Shown: piece after piece, positions 1 through 11,912 of the stretch
How the letters are laid out: every line of letters starts with the position of its first letter
Numbering within the stretch: position 1 is the first letter of the stretch
From: Ctena decussata
Taxonomy: Eukaryota > Mollusca > Bivalvia > Lucinida > Lucinidae
Assembly: GCA_963989385.1 (NCBI GenBank)
Contig: OZ022501.1
Span: 99,904,502 to 99,968,501 of the forward strand
Reading direction: 5' to 3'
Length of the DNA stretch: 64,000 bases
Program-made: the position numbers and the translations under genes
Notes under the pieces: generated by a model
Databases searched by the model: none
Seen by the model: the letters and a program-made list of their open reading frames with translations, nothing else
What the model was told of the DNA's origin: nothing

Positions 1-1320
1 GTTTACATCTATTAAGATTTATTTTGTGTCTTAAGTTATTAATGCGCTCGGAAATTCTGGGATTCTGTAACCGTGAAAAAATGCCCGCATAAAATACAAA
101 ATGTCTCCAGCCATTGTAACTGTATCGCGCCAGGAGAGATACAAGTACACAAACAAGCCTGCGCAGATTCGCATTGCGGTCAGTAAAGGCAAAATCCCAC
201 TCTATCGTTTTTGCAAGATTTAACTGTGCAGAAACGCTTTGCTTATGCATTAACGCAGTCAGATTTTCTGTGGTCAGTGCGAGTATCAGCTGTCAAATTT
301 CAAAATTTTGAAATTAACGGGCATTTTTCTTGTAATTGATCAGCTGTTCTGTCTGCCGGAAAGCCCTCATATCTGGAATTAATTAGCCCACGGTCCGTAT
401 ATACTGGCTAAAGAAATACATGTATTAAAATTTGTGAGTATAAAAAACAGCTAAGGAACATCTGCCATTTTTATTAATATTCTCATCTATAATTGCTCAG
501 ACTACCTTCTTCTGTTTTCTTTCCTTTTTCTTTTGACATTTTTTCCTCGCGGAGAGATTCTATTTAGGATTTTACATTTACACAAAATGGAAAATTCAAA
601 ATTTATTCACGTGAAACTGTACAGTTCGCACATAAAAATGCATACTAACATTATAACGAAATACTTTTGCATCAACAGATTTATATGCAAGTGTACGAGT
701 GACAGATCGGCCCTGAGTGACTTATGCATATCTATATACGTACGTGCACGGGTTTATATTCGCGGCCATGCGGATGTTTATGCACACACACATCACACGC
801 ATACGTGCGCTTATGTATGGACACACATATGCACACATACCCGGATGCACTCCAGCAAGGTTTAGGAATTTCATATTGCAGGCAACATTTGAAACAGCGC
901 ATGTTTTTGATTCCATATTTTTGTCCATCCTGCTAAAATGTGTTTTTATTAGAAATAGCCTAAACATGTTTAATACGTTTAAATAACAGTGAAGGTCAGT
1001 GAATAATTGCATAAACGACTTAGGTAATGTCTTTTTTTAAAGCGAAGAAGAAAAGAAAAGCTTTAATTTCGAATGAGAAGTTTAATATTTTGCCAGTATA
1101 TACCACACCGTTATGAATTAAAAATGTTAATGAGGGCCGTCTGGTCGATATTGCTGCCTATAGTCTCATATGCTACCAGGAGCTATGATTGTCATGAAAG
1201 ATCGATGAAATATTCTCATCTGTTCTATATTGATCTCTACCGCCTTCCACCTGCTCGTCTGTGTTTATTTTTCGAGGGTAAATTGTTTGATTTACCGGTA
1301 TAAACATTAAGATAAGGTTT
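1..1320. other. no gene seen; short CA/GT-rich stretch inside
   Basis: AT-rich unique-looking DNA. The only notable part is about 720-850, an alternating purine-pyrimidine stretch rich in CACACA, ACGTGC and TGCACAC. ORFs over it overlap in several frames and follow its dinucleotide pattern, so they are not credible. Confidence 0.6.
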
Positions 1321-1355
1321 ATAACGTTCCTATTTACCGCTTTTCTTCTTCTTCT

Positions 1356-1391
1356 TTTTAGAGAGAGAGAGAGAAGGGGGGGGGGGGGGGT
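1356..1391. repeat. GA microsatellite and G homopolymer
   Basis: A short CTT run, then AGAGAG repeats, then about 14 consecutive G. Simple sequence. Confidence 0.85.
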
Positions 1392-1984
1392 ATGGAGAGA
1401 GTTATGACTAATTTTCTATATAAAGGGTCTTGCCAAATTACGTTATGCCGAGTCTGATCAAGGCCTACACTATTTGCATTTAATCAGGAATTTGCCGTCT
1501 GACCAGGCTGAAGACTGTTGCAAATGGTGCTTTAAATGGATAACCTAAAAACGTTATTAGAATTCGTTGCATTTTGATGTTTGTGTGTTTGTGCAATTGT
1601 CTGTATTTATGTATAATATTTATTGGACTATAATAGATTAATATATTATGTCCCTCGGATGAGAAACCTAGTCATATATTTAAATATGTATTTAATACAT
1701 TTATGTGCTCAATGTACATAGCCAGTAGTGATAAGTTGTATTGGTTGTCTAGTTTCTATGGAAACGTTTAGGTCTTCAGAGAGTTTCTGATCTGGAGCTA
1801 TTGATTTACCATGTTTAGAAAGAAGATTGAATAAAATAAATACAAGAATGAAACGCGGAAGTGTATTTATAGTTAGATATTTTGTATATTGATTTCATAA
1901 ATTCGGTACTAAAAGGTAACAACAACAACAAAAAGCAGAGGAAGCATATATCTCAAATGATTCAAATAGACTTTAGACTCGTGC

Positions 1985-2010
1985 AAAAAAAAAAAAAAAA
2001 AAAAAAAAAA
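1985..2010. repeat. poly(A) tract
   Basis: Twenty-six consecutive A bases. No recognisable retroposed sequence precedes them, so an origin as a retrotransposon tail is not shown. Confidence 0.85.
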
Positions 2011-3189
2011 TAGCCCAGATGACTTTCATGTTTCCAAAGATACAGATTTCCAAAATTGAATAAAACTACCCCATTTATCGAAATGTTCGGACACCGCATG
2101 GGACGTGTATTTTTTTTTCATGGTATTGAACATGGTGAATGTTTTATAAGATTGTCGACACACAGTGCTGGCTCTTATCTGGTTGTACACTTTCTGCAGG
2201 CACATGACGCAGTAATGGCGTAACGTCAACGTCAGTGCAACGTCATTTCAACATTATGCTGGAGCTAGGCTGTTTTTTTTAAGCATGTCTGTCCGTATAT
2301 TTTGGATGAATGGGGTATTCACTGTAAATATGTCACTTGTAGAGTTAGGATTACCATAAAATGCGGGCCGAACCGTGCAATATTGACACTTGAAACATAT
2401 ACATACATATGTATACAAGTTTCTATGTGTTTGTAAATACAACAGCTAATAGTTTGTACATACATTTAGCATGTAGATTTGGTAGAGTTACAGTTTTGAG
2501 GAGCTATGTTAAGTCATATTTTGTATATTTTGTATGTGACTCACAGCTGACAATCATATTTGTGAATACCACCAAACAGTAGCTAGATTTTTTTGCACTT
2601 CTGGAAATCCGCCATCCTTCATGAACTTAACACAACTGTACAGGTCAAACAAAAATATTTACAAATACTTTTAAGATATGTTTTTTTCCTTTCGGATGCT
2701 TAAACCAATAAGAAGACTGTTGCATGCCTTCTGTAACTAATGTAGGCACAGTTTATGCATTTTTGGTAAAGTGGAGATATTTTTGTGTCTGTCTCTGCAG
2801 TTATTAACTAATTGGCGTCGCAAGAAAGGAGTCTACTTTGATTCAACGTCATTTTTGGACATAATTATTTCAATAGATCCTTGTTTTTTAGGCTTAGTTA
2901 AAAGTGAGGCCTTAGACTTAAGAATCGATAACTTTCTGAAAATAACTATGGTAGGTTCATTAAATTGTAATTATATTTATTATCAGAATCTCTACAAAAC
3001 TGAGCGAATTATGGACCTTGTATGTGCTGTATCCATAGTAACGGTATGTTGTATGTTGGAGGAAAAGAGTCTCAATCTGTAATATAAGACTAAATGTTGT
3101 TAGTAGTACTGTGAATAAGTAGTTTATTTCTTTATTTATTTAGGGTAGTAAAATACACTTATGTGCAATTTTGAGAAAAACAAAAAATA

Positions 3190-3375
3190 ATATATAAACT
3201 TTTTAGCGGATAGAGAAATCCAACATGTACATAAAAAGACTATAATATATGAACTCTTGTCGCGGACAGAGAAATCCAACATGTACATAGACAGAAAAAA
3301 TAATGAAAAACAGAAAAGTAATAATAATACTTTAACTCTTCTCACGGACAGAGAAATCCAGCTTGTACATAGAAA
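3190..3375. repeat. three spaced copies of a ~27-bp motif
   Basis: The motif CGGACAGAGAAATCCAAC followed by ATGTACATA occurs three times with 50-80-bp AT-rich spacers. The first copy has GGATAGAG and the third has CCAGCTTGTAC. No coding sense is seen. Confidence 0.7.
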
Positions 3376-4043
3376 TATTAAAAAGTAGTAAAACTAGTAA
3401 CAGTATAGTGGTAATAATGATAATAATGATCCAATGGTCGTACTGGTATAAGTCGTTCAAACACTTGTTTTTGAAACAGACAGATATGAATCATATCATA
3501 ACTCGTGAGCATAGGCTTTGTTGACAGAACGTACAGGAGGGATCTTCAACTTTCTTTGTCTTGTTTTTTTTTCATTTCTCCACAAAACATACAGAATGTA
3601 CACATAGAGACGAATCTAACCAGTTTTTTTTATTTATTCAAATCAGATAAAACGTATAAGCAACTCGCTTCCATGTTCGGTACATTTATAATACCGGGAC
3701 TGTGATAAATCACAACTAAGCCTTTTACATTCATAGAGATATTCTATTTCTGTTATAGTTTTAACTTTACGGAATTAGATTTACCCAAAATTATAGCATT
3801 GTATAATTCAAATAAAATTGGTTTGTTTTGACTTGCAGTTAGTGTTGTAATTTTTGCTTTTGTGTTAGACGTAGAGAGCATTTGTTAAAACAATCACGGA
3901 TGTGAAATCCTGTGAATGGGACTCTGGTCAGTGTTAGAATGATGTGTAAATGTGTAATATTTAGTCTGTATGAAATGATTTTGAGAATTTGAAATAACAT
4001 ATACTATCAATTTGTACAGCAGATTTGGCAAAAATACCCTATA

Positions 4044-4110
4044 CCCAGCGGGTACACAGCATTAAAATGACGTCGTGTCGACGTCATTTTGATGCTGTGT
4101 GCCTGATGGG
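4044..4110. mobile_element. 67-bp hairpin MITE, CAACGTTGA/GACGTC family, TATA or TA duplication
   Basis: A near-perfect palindrome centred on GTCGTGTCGAC. It starts CCCAGCGGGTACACAGCATT and ends with its complement, GATGCTGTGTGCCTGATGGG. It is flanked on both sides by TATA. This is the cleanest and shortest member of a family found throughout the window. Confidence 0.8.
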
Positions 4111-4267
4111 TATACCTAGAAGAAACATTTCCGATTAACGCCAGTCCTGATCCAATTCATGCTAATCCGATGTTGCAAAACGGACTGGTGTAAACTGTTT
4201 CACGACTGTTGTTAATTGGATTTTTTCTGACCGAGGGTGGTTAATATCGAGTCCTAAAGCATAACAG

Positions 4268-4347
4268 CCCCAGCAGACACACAACGTCACGTTGACGGTC
4301 CGACGTCATGAGGACGTCAAGTTGACGTTTTGTGTCCGCTGCGTTGG
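4268..4347. mobile_element. hairpin MITE, CAACGTTGA/GACGTC family
   Basis: Starts CCCAGCAGACACACAACGTC and ends TTTTGTGTCCGCTGCG. The arms carry ACGTTGAC and GACGTC palindromes. It is similar in size and ends to the element at 4044. Confidence 0.7.
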
Positions 4348-4502
4348 CTTGAATAAGAATTTTTAAAAATATTTTCAGTTAATCTGGATAACAATTCTGA
4401 TTTGGCCTCTCATTAAAAAATCACTCGATGAGGCGGTTCTAATGAGGTATCTTAAAATATATTTTAAAGAGAATAATCTTGAATTATTACAGAATTATTG
4501 TC

Positions 4503-4611
4503 CTGGCAAGAACACAGCATGGAAACAACGTTGAATAAACATTGATGCACCGCAATGACGTTGAATCAATATTGATTAAATGTTGTTTCAAGATTGTGTG
4601 CACATTGGGAT
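4503..4611. mobile_element. hairpin MITE, CAACGTTGA family (degenerate)
   Basis: Contains AACAACGTTGAATAAACATT and ATGACGTTGAATCAATATT, and ends TTGTGTGCACATTGGG. Both ends are degenerate. Confidence 0.6.
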
Positions 4612-4628
4612 AGTGTGAGTTTTGAATC

Positions 4629-4836
4629 CCCCCTGGTTAACTATGTATATACAAGGGCTGTGACAGAACGAAAAAGAGTCCTAGTTCCATAACGACCCGT
4701 ACTACGGTTCCAAAACTACTTGCTCATCGTGGCTAAACACGATGACCAAGTAGTTTTGGAACTATGACTCTTTTTCCTTTTGTAACAGCCTCTTTTTCGT
4801 TTTGTAACATCCTTAGAAACATAGTTTACCAGGTGT
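4629..4836. mobile_element. hairpin MITE, 'CTGGTTAACTATG' family, copy 1
   Basis: Terminal inverted repeats are CCTGGTTAACTATGTATAT and CATAGTTTACCAGGTG. Inside is a long hairpin whose arms contain AAAAAGAGTC...AGTTCCA and CCAAAACTACTTG around the apex CACGATGA. TTTTTCGTTTTGTAAC is present near the right end. A second copy is at 46337-46531. Confidence 0.75.
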
Positions 4837-4839
4837 GAG

Positions 4840-7172
4840 AATGGCTACAGATATTGTCTGATTGACAGAAGTTGTACATGATCTAAATGTAAAATAAAGA
4901 AATAAAACTCTACTACTGGTTATTATTCATTATCACTATTTGTAATGCTACGGTTGAGAGACTGGATAAACCTCCAAGGAAGAACACTCTAAAAAGCAAG
5001 TTTTTACCTCCATTCACAAGGGAAGACCACTCTATATGAAAAATGTCTTTTTGGCATCTGAACCCATTTTACAGAGGGAGGTGGCGGTATTCTTTAAAGG
5101 AAAGATTTAGTTTCCTCCCCCGAGGAAATAAGTTTTTTACTTTAGAGTAACTCCCTACGAGACAGGAAGCAAAGACTTTGACAGCGGAGTGATTTCCCTT
5201 AGAGGTGTATCTAGCCAGTAAACAGACTGGCAAAGCTGTGTGTTATGTTCCCTCTCGTTGTCGCCGTCCCTACAAACGAACTCTAAACCTTGAAGAGTCT
5301 GAGCTGTCAAAATAAGGATCCTGATCGGTCAGCATGAGTGCCCCGGCTGCTCATTTGCTATGAAAAACATGTTTGCTTGCCGTATTAGCACCAGACAGAC
5401 ATATTTATGTCTAGCCAAAGAAGTTAAGACTTAGCACAGAGAATTCAGTGACAGTCATAAAAGCTGTCTCTGTCACCATCTAAAAGCGACTATAATAGAC
5501 CGATCAACAACAGTCATGTAACTATTCTTGCCAGCCCTTAATGTCCATTGGTCTTATGATGAAGGAGTGAACGTTTAGGGGAAGCAACTCTGCCATTCTG
5601 ATTTTTGCCTCCGTTCCCTTAGGAGGAAATTCTTTTCTGAAAGAGACTTCGGAAGGGTAAAGTTGGCAAGGAAGCAAACAGAAAGTCACAGAAGTTGTTG
5701 CCCTTTGTCAAAATGGCAGAAAAGCTTTGAGGTGTACCAATACACATTAAAGCTCATTGACATGAATCGTATCTTGACTAGTGAGGATCACGGATCCGTT
5801 TATATCAAGTTGAATGTATAACGTGTGTATAGGATAATAAATTATTGAAAAGAATCATAATAATCATAATAATTTATTTGACAACAATCTAACTATATGA
5901 TACAATGTATTGCTGACACAGAATGACTGTTTTTTGACTATTCGACTTCTAAAATAAGAAACCATGTTTCATGAATGGTCGACTCAATGATGGCACTTAA
6001 ATTAACAAAAACTGTACAGGCTGTTTAGAATCTTCTCCATTTGCTCGGTCGCTTCCATATGAGTAATATATTTTTTAGCGAACAAGCATGACTGATGAGA
6101 CTGCACAGATGCACCGGTTGATCCTGGTCTCAAGTGGCAATTGATAATAAGGGACACAACCAAAATATAGCATAATCTTCTCAATTTATCATAATTTTCT
6201 CCCTTGACCCACAAAAGTGCCTGAATCCACGCAAATGCGTGAAAGTATAGCTAACTTGCTAGTTTCTTGTCACTAGTATTTGGAAAGTTTCAGCCATCTC
6301 TCACCTTATTTATCAACTGGCTACTACTGCTCATGGACTCTTGGGTGAGCGTGTAGACTTTCAGGGAGAGCAAATCTGCCCTACTCAATTTGTCTCCCTT
6401 CTCAATGGGCGGTTAACACTGGAAAAATTGTTCCTTTAAGAGTCGACCCCTTGTGTACAAGGTCACAAAAACTGACATCCTTTAAAAATGGCACCTAAAA
6501 GCATAAAATTTCCTGAACAGTATGTGAGATCTCATCCTTTTGTAGATTCTTATTTGTATCAAACAGCAGTTCCACAAGTTAAATCCTGAACTTTATATAT
6601 GTCATTTCGTCGAAGTTTTGCTATTGGCATTTGTCGTCGGATTTTGTTAATATATGAGGTATCTGAAATGAGAATGAAAGTATTATCATAGAAGTTATTT
6701 CCTTGTACTGTGACAATCTACTTCTCTGTGGCAGTTTGAAAGGACTACCCACAAAAACCGGACCATGCAGTCTCTCTATCTCTCTATGTCTCTCTCTCTC
6801 TCTCTGATGCTTCACAATGAAAATGCCTCCTATATTTGAATACGTCCTCATACAGAGTTCTCTGTATCTTGATTGTTTCCAACTATGGTTTGAGGGCTGG
6901 ATTTGGATTTTGATTGTTTCAGTTCCTGGTCTTTGCATACTTTTTACTTTTACAAGTACACAGTGTTTCTCATTTTCTTAAACTTTAATTTAACACATAA
7001 ACAAACACTTATAAAACATTTTCTAGTAATGAAGGAGAGCAAAATTACCACTTACATCCAGACACTATAAGGCACGAAGAAGTAATTGCATGGATTTGAT
7101 GATCAATAAAAACATAATTTCTGTGCATTATGTTATGGTCTTCAGTTTGAATAGTCACATGAAGCAGACATT
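4840..7172. other. no gene seen; divergent dispersed repeats
   Basis: No credible ORF. At least three stretches (about 5019-5260, 5565-5745 and 6345-6500) share a loose pattern: GCAAATCTGCC, TTTGCCTCCCTTC, then a run of A/G-rich sequence and ATGGCAGAAAAG or ATGGCACC. Similar stretches recur at 16.2, 23.2, 38.6, 45.1 and 49.6 kb. Confidence 0.45.
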
Positions 7173-7488
7173 CATTTATCATATGACTTCGCATCTGAGA
7201 GTGTAATAAAGCCATGCATCAAAAACGATAATCCACTAGTGGATTAAATACATGTATGCCAATTACATCGTAACGTTATGCGTTGGCGTCCATAAAAACG
7301 TCGCGATTCTGATGGCGAAATCGTGACGTTTTGGTGCAAAATTTGGTAATAAAATGCGATTTTAGTGTCATATGATAAATAGAATCTTGCATTCGTGCTC
7401 CTGTATTATTGAATACGTTGGGGGAAAACTCGTTTCCCCAACTCGTTTTATAAATTCAATAATACATAAGCACTGATGTAAGATCCTC
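7173..7488. mobile_element. composite MITE, copy 1 (two hairpin modules)
   Basis: Module one runs between ATTTATCATATGAC and its complement GTCATATGATAAAT at 7367-7380. Module two directly follows: a hairpin whose arms are AGAATCTTGCATTCGTGCTC...TATTATTGAAT and the complementary sequence ending GATGTAAGATCCT. The same two modules in the same order occur at 34757-35080. Confidence 0.75.
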
Positions 7489-8345
7489 TGTTTATCAGGA
7501 TCTCATATAGGCACCACGACGTCACAATTATGATGAAGTAAGACAAAATATATTAAAGCCAGCCTTCATTTGAAATTGTGTGTAAATTATGTGAAGAGAG
7601 TGAATGAAAGCATACACAATCTGTTTATCAGTGGAACAAGTATTTGAAGAGGCGTAGGCTGATCTGGGCCACTATTCGCTTTACTGTCACTCACCCCATG
7701 GTGGAATGTCTTACCTATCTCAGCATATACTATGTCCTCATCTGGCCCAGTCTTTGCTATCACTTCTCCCCTACAATAATGAAAAATAAAGCATTGACAT
7801 CACTAAATTATCGCCCTTTCCCAGACATGCTACTAAGTTATCTCTCATATCCAGTATGAGTATGGAAAGGGATGTACGACCCTGCCTAACCAATATGTGG
7901 AGAAAAGGTAAGGGAAGTAATCTAGTGGTTATTCTTTCTGTACTTATACTGACCACGGGATTTAACGCGGAGACACACCGTTTTTGCAAAATACTTGTTT
8001 CAGGAAGTGAATATTGCACTGGATGGAACAAGGGTAAATCTTTGCAAAAGTTGGTGCTTCCTGACTTAATTAGGTTTATGACCCAGATAATGACTTGAAT
8101 TACTAGGGCTGCAGTCTCACAGCAGGTTGCATCATTAACACAATAATGAAAATCATAACTGGACCAGGTCAATAGAACCTTCATCTGAATTTGATAGTAT
8201 TGTTATCTTTACCTAGCAGAAAACCTTTGACGAAAGTAAACTAAACATGTGTCCATAGTACACAGATGCCCCCGTCTAATGCCTTGAGTAAAATCCCCAT
8301 TCCACTGGATGGCGCTTCTGCTGCGCTTCAAAATTTTGGTTATTA

Positions 8346-9535
8346 AACCCCTGTCACACCAGAGCAGCGTTCTCACGGCGATCCCACGGCGTCCAAGAAA
8401 AATGCAGAACGCCGAGGTGCGCGCAGTACGATCGCAAGCATCACCGCAGCAACGCAGTGGCATCGCCAGTAGACGCTGTGGGATCGCATAGAACGCCGAG
8501 CGACGGCGCGCACTTTGAGCATGCTCAAAACAAACGCCGTCGCTCGGCGTTCTAATAAGAGCGCAGTGGGGTCGCCGTAAGGTCACAATAGCAGCGCAGT
8601 AAAGTCTCCTACAACGCAATAGGAGCTCCGCGGGCGCGCACAAGGGTCGTTGTGCAAACGCCGTGGTCGTCCGTGGCGTTTGCACGGAGTTTGTACGGCG
8701 TTCTTTGAGATGTCACTGCGTCTTTAACGCGCTTATACGACGCGTCTACGGCGCTTATACGGAGTGCAATTTATTTTACTGCGCTCTTACAACGACTGTA
8801 AGAAGCTGCCATGGCGATAATTGCGCTCCCTTGGAGCTTTTACCGCGCCCATCGGCGTTTGTATGACAAAAGCAAACAAAATAGATTAAAAAATGAGATA
8901 TGCAAATAATTATAACAAAAGCAAACACAATACTATAAAAATGAGATATGCAAATAAGATTCATTTTACTATGTCCGACGTACGCCAGCAAGCTGGACTC
9001 CTGCTTTCCCATATGCAGGTCTAGCAGTTCCAAAATGCTGCTGACGCTGTTCACATCATTCTTGGAAGACGACGACGGAGGAGGGCCCAAAGGCTTAGAA
9101 TGCTTTGGGTCCGGCCATGGCTGGAGGAAGCTAGACGGGTTCAGCATGGCCACTTTCATCGTCTCATGCCTGAGCTGCGATATGAGGATCCTTCTAGTTA
9201 CTTCAATTACCTCCGAGTGCCGCCTGCAAACGAACGTCTTCAACACGCCGTCAGCGCAGTGCGAACGCCGTGAAAGCGCAGTGCATGCATTGTGGGCGCC
9301 GTGAAAGCGCAGTGAAAGCGTCGTGAGAGCGCAGAGAATCGCCAACAAGAACTCCGTAGGAACGCCATAGAACGGCATGCGAGCTCCGTAGCAACGCCTT
9401 GGTCGCTGTCAGGACGCCGTGACAGGCCCTTTTTCACAAAAAATATCAGGGTTTTCTTGCGATCTCACGGCGCTCCGGAAAATTAAACAACCCCGTGCCA
9501 ACGCAGTGGAAACGCGGCTTGGTGTGACAGGGGCT
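8346..9535. mobile_element. 1.19-kb GC-rich DNA transposon, TTA duplication, PIF/Harbinger-like termini
   Basis: The ends are inverted repeats, AACCCCTGTCACACCA and the complement of AGCCCCTGTCACACCA, flanked by TTA on both sides (8343-8345, 9536-9538). The body is far more GC-rich than its surroundings and is built from variants of AACGCCGTGAAAGCGCAGTG. It includes a hairpin with 18-bp perfect arms (8491-8508 and 8535-8552) and a direct duplication at 8867-8957. A trinucleotide TTA duplication is typical of PIF/Harbinger; a TTAA-type element is the alternative. ORFs over the repeat arms are by-products of the repeat. Confidence 0.75.
8945..9245 (-). pseudogene. coding-like core inside the GC-rich transposon, unknown origin
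   Basis: Between the repetitive arms, the minus strand has an uninterrupted ~100-codon frame. It includes VIEVTRRILISQLRHETMK, FLQPWPDPKHSKPLGPPP and SSILELLDLHMGKQESSLLA. Third codon positions favour G/C, unlike chance ORFs here. It reads like part of a real protein: either a remnant of the element's own gene or a captured host exon. I do not recognise it. It has no own start or stop. Confidence 0.4.
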
Positions 9536-10167
9536 TTACGCCATGAATTGTAGCAGAAGCTGCAGTAGCGCAGCAGAAGCTTCTAGGTCGCAGTGAAAGC
9601 GTATCTGAAGCGGCATGATTGCCAAGTCGCGGCGCTTGTTTTGACCTTGCTCTAAATTTACGTAGTGGACTCGTCATGGACACAAAGCGCAACAAAAGCA
9701 TAACAGCGCAGCACGAAATTCATGAACGCAGCAGTATCGAGGCAGCAGCGTAAGCAACGCATCACCAGCGCAGTGGAATCTCGCTGTAAGATGGCGCCTC
9801 GGTTAAGGTATTGACACTTGCAGGATAATTAGCTTCAAAGAGGTAGACTTGTATAGGATTAAAGGGAAAATCAAGGACCAAAAAATATACATCAAAGTGA
9901 CTTACATTAAATTTTATCCTTGACCTTTAAGCTAATGACATGGTCCTTGCATGCAACAAATCTTCTTACCAAACAATTTTAAAATCCCAATGATGCAGGA
10001 CAAAGTTATGGACTGGAGAAGCGGGGAATGAAATCTGCGACCATTTCATTAAAAGCATTTCGGCAAGACCATTCTAATGAGGGGTCACAATATATTCTGC
10101 TTTTATGGAGAGATATTAAAAAATATCCTTAGATTATCCGTGTTACCCCTTGGTATGCACAGCACTG

Positions 10168-10805
10168 TACTGAATATCCAAAATTCCATTTTCTGAATAT
10201 GGAAAATTCAAATTGACGACATTCATAATTTAATTGAATAATGGATATCCATAAATCAAATTATGGATATCAAAAGATCTGGTGAGTGTTTGATATCCAA
10301 ATCCATTTATGAAAATCCTTAAATCAAATAAATTTTGACTGTCCCATAATCAACTGATCAGCATATAAAGTTCTGTTTTGCTATTTATTTCCTTTTGGAT
10401 ATCCTAAATTCGATTTTAGGATATCCATTATTTGATTGATGGATATCCAATATTCATCATGTTTTTTTGATATTCAAAATTAGATTTCTGGATATTCATA
10501 AATCAAATTTTACATATCACAAAATCAAGATGAGTATTAGATGTCCAATAATCGAATTTTGGATATCCATCCACTGAATTTGGATATCCATATATTGAAT
10601 TATTTTGGATCTCCATAAACTAAATAATAGATATTTATAAATGGATATTCATATTTCAATTTTTGGATATCCAAAAACTGAATTATGGATATCAAAAGAT
10701 AATTAGGACATCCGATATTATTTAGGCATGTTTCAAAGTAAAATACTGGATATCCAAAACTAAGTTATGGATATCCTAAAATGAATTATAGATATCCAAA
10801 AGGCG
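10168..10805. repeat. array of palindromic GGATATCC motifs
   Basis: More than ten copies of (G)GATATCC or close variants are separated by short AT spacers such as ATAAATCAAATTTT and AAAATTGAATTATG. Both orientations of the spacer occur, so neighbouring units can pair as nested hairpins. Spacing is irregular, so this is not a simple tandem repeat. Confidence 0.75.
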
Positions 10806-11677
10806 AGAATATGAAGTAAAAGGGTGATGCATAAAGTATATAGTATGACAATTGGTTTCAATATTATCCTAAAAAATGGAGAGCATAAGTATTATGATGT
10901 TTCAGTTGTTTTTTCTGTGTAATTCATTCTGTGTAAAGCAATGGCAAACTGTGTAGATCATGATCAGACTCCTCTTTCAGAAGCAGGCTGATAAAGGAAT
11001 TCATTGCCTAAGTTTTTCTGTCCAAATAATGTGGGTAACTATGATGTAAGTGAAACATATCTGATAGGCAGCAATAATTATAACAACGATAATAGTAATG
11101 ATGATAAGAGGTCATTTTGAATTTTGGACAGCATAGTTTACATGTTGTCGATATTTTTCCCTTCACAAAAATATTCAAATTATGGTTTAAGTTGGCTTGT
11201 TAATTTTGAAAGGGGGTATCATATGAATTTTCATGCTGATTTTTTTTTTTTTGGACTTAACATATAAAAAAAAGATAAAAAAAATAGCAAGCTAGCTTAG
11301 ATTGTTCCACTGGGTACCATTTCATGCAAAAATAGATACATGTAAAATATTAATACCTATTGACTTTATTGTCTTCATATGTTCAGGTAGTTTTATCATA
11401 CTTCAAGCAGTGCACTAATTAGCACAGTCTGGAAAAGGGTCTTCCTGGAGATAGCAGTAATTACTTGGGTCATTATCTCATTATCTGAGGGAGCACGGAT
11501 CCGTGCTTTTTCTTACCCTTGTTCCCTTCCCTGTATTGGATGAGTTTTCCTTGTTTCACATGCCAGAAGGCATCTTACATCAAACCAGGTCTGAAGCTCC
11601 ACACTAACCATACAGTACATTATATTTTGATAGTAAAGTGACGAGAATTCAAGCGCAATGACGTTTTTGCCCTTAAG

Positions 11678-11741
11678 TTGGTTGGTTGGTTGATTTGATG
11701 CTTAACGTCCACGGTAAACAACTAAGGTCATGTCGGGACGG
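11678..11741 (-). mobile_element. 5'-truncated SINE copy (family A) with 13-bp duplication
   Basis: Sixty-four bases matching only the 3' part of the SINE at 20940-21205 (GTTGGTTGGTTGATTTGATG...TCATGTCGGGACGG), flanked by the perfect direct repeat TTTTGCCCTTAAG at 11665-11677 and 11742-11754. The tRNA head is missing. Confidence 0.85.
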
Positions 11742-11912
11742 TTTTGCCCTTAAGAATAATGAATATCACTGCTGAATATCACTGGCACAGGAGATCACTG
11801 TGGCCCAGCAGTTTTTGTCGCCTTCTCACTGAGGAAAGGGGGAGCGGGTGGAAGGGGGTGGGTTAGAAAAGAGGCAGGGGTCTATTTATTAAAAAAAAAA
11901 GAAATGACTTAC

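Noticed and set aside
8209..8685. 158-codon minus-strand ORF rich in Arg, Cys and Ala
   Set aside because: It lies over the GC-rich AACGCCGTG repeat arm and its hairpin. The composition follows the repeat and several frames are open at once.
11400..11900. Last exon of the NIT2-like gene
   Set aside because: Checked for the IRQQIPxxxQxRxDLY-type C terminus on the minus strand; no frame with the motif and splice sites was seen here.
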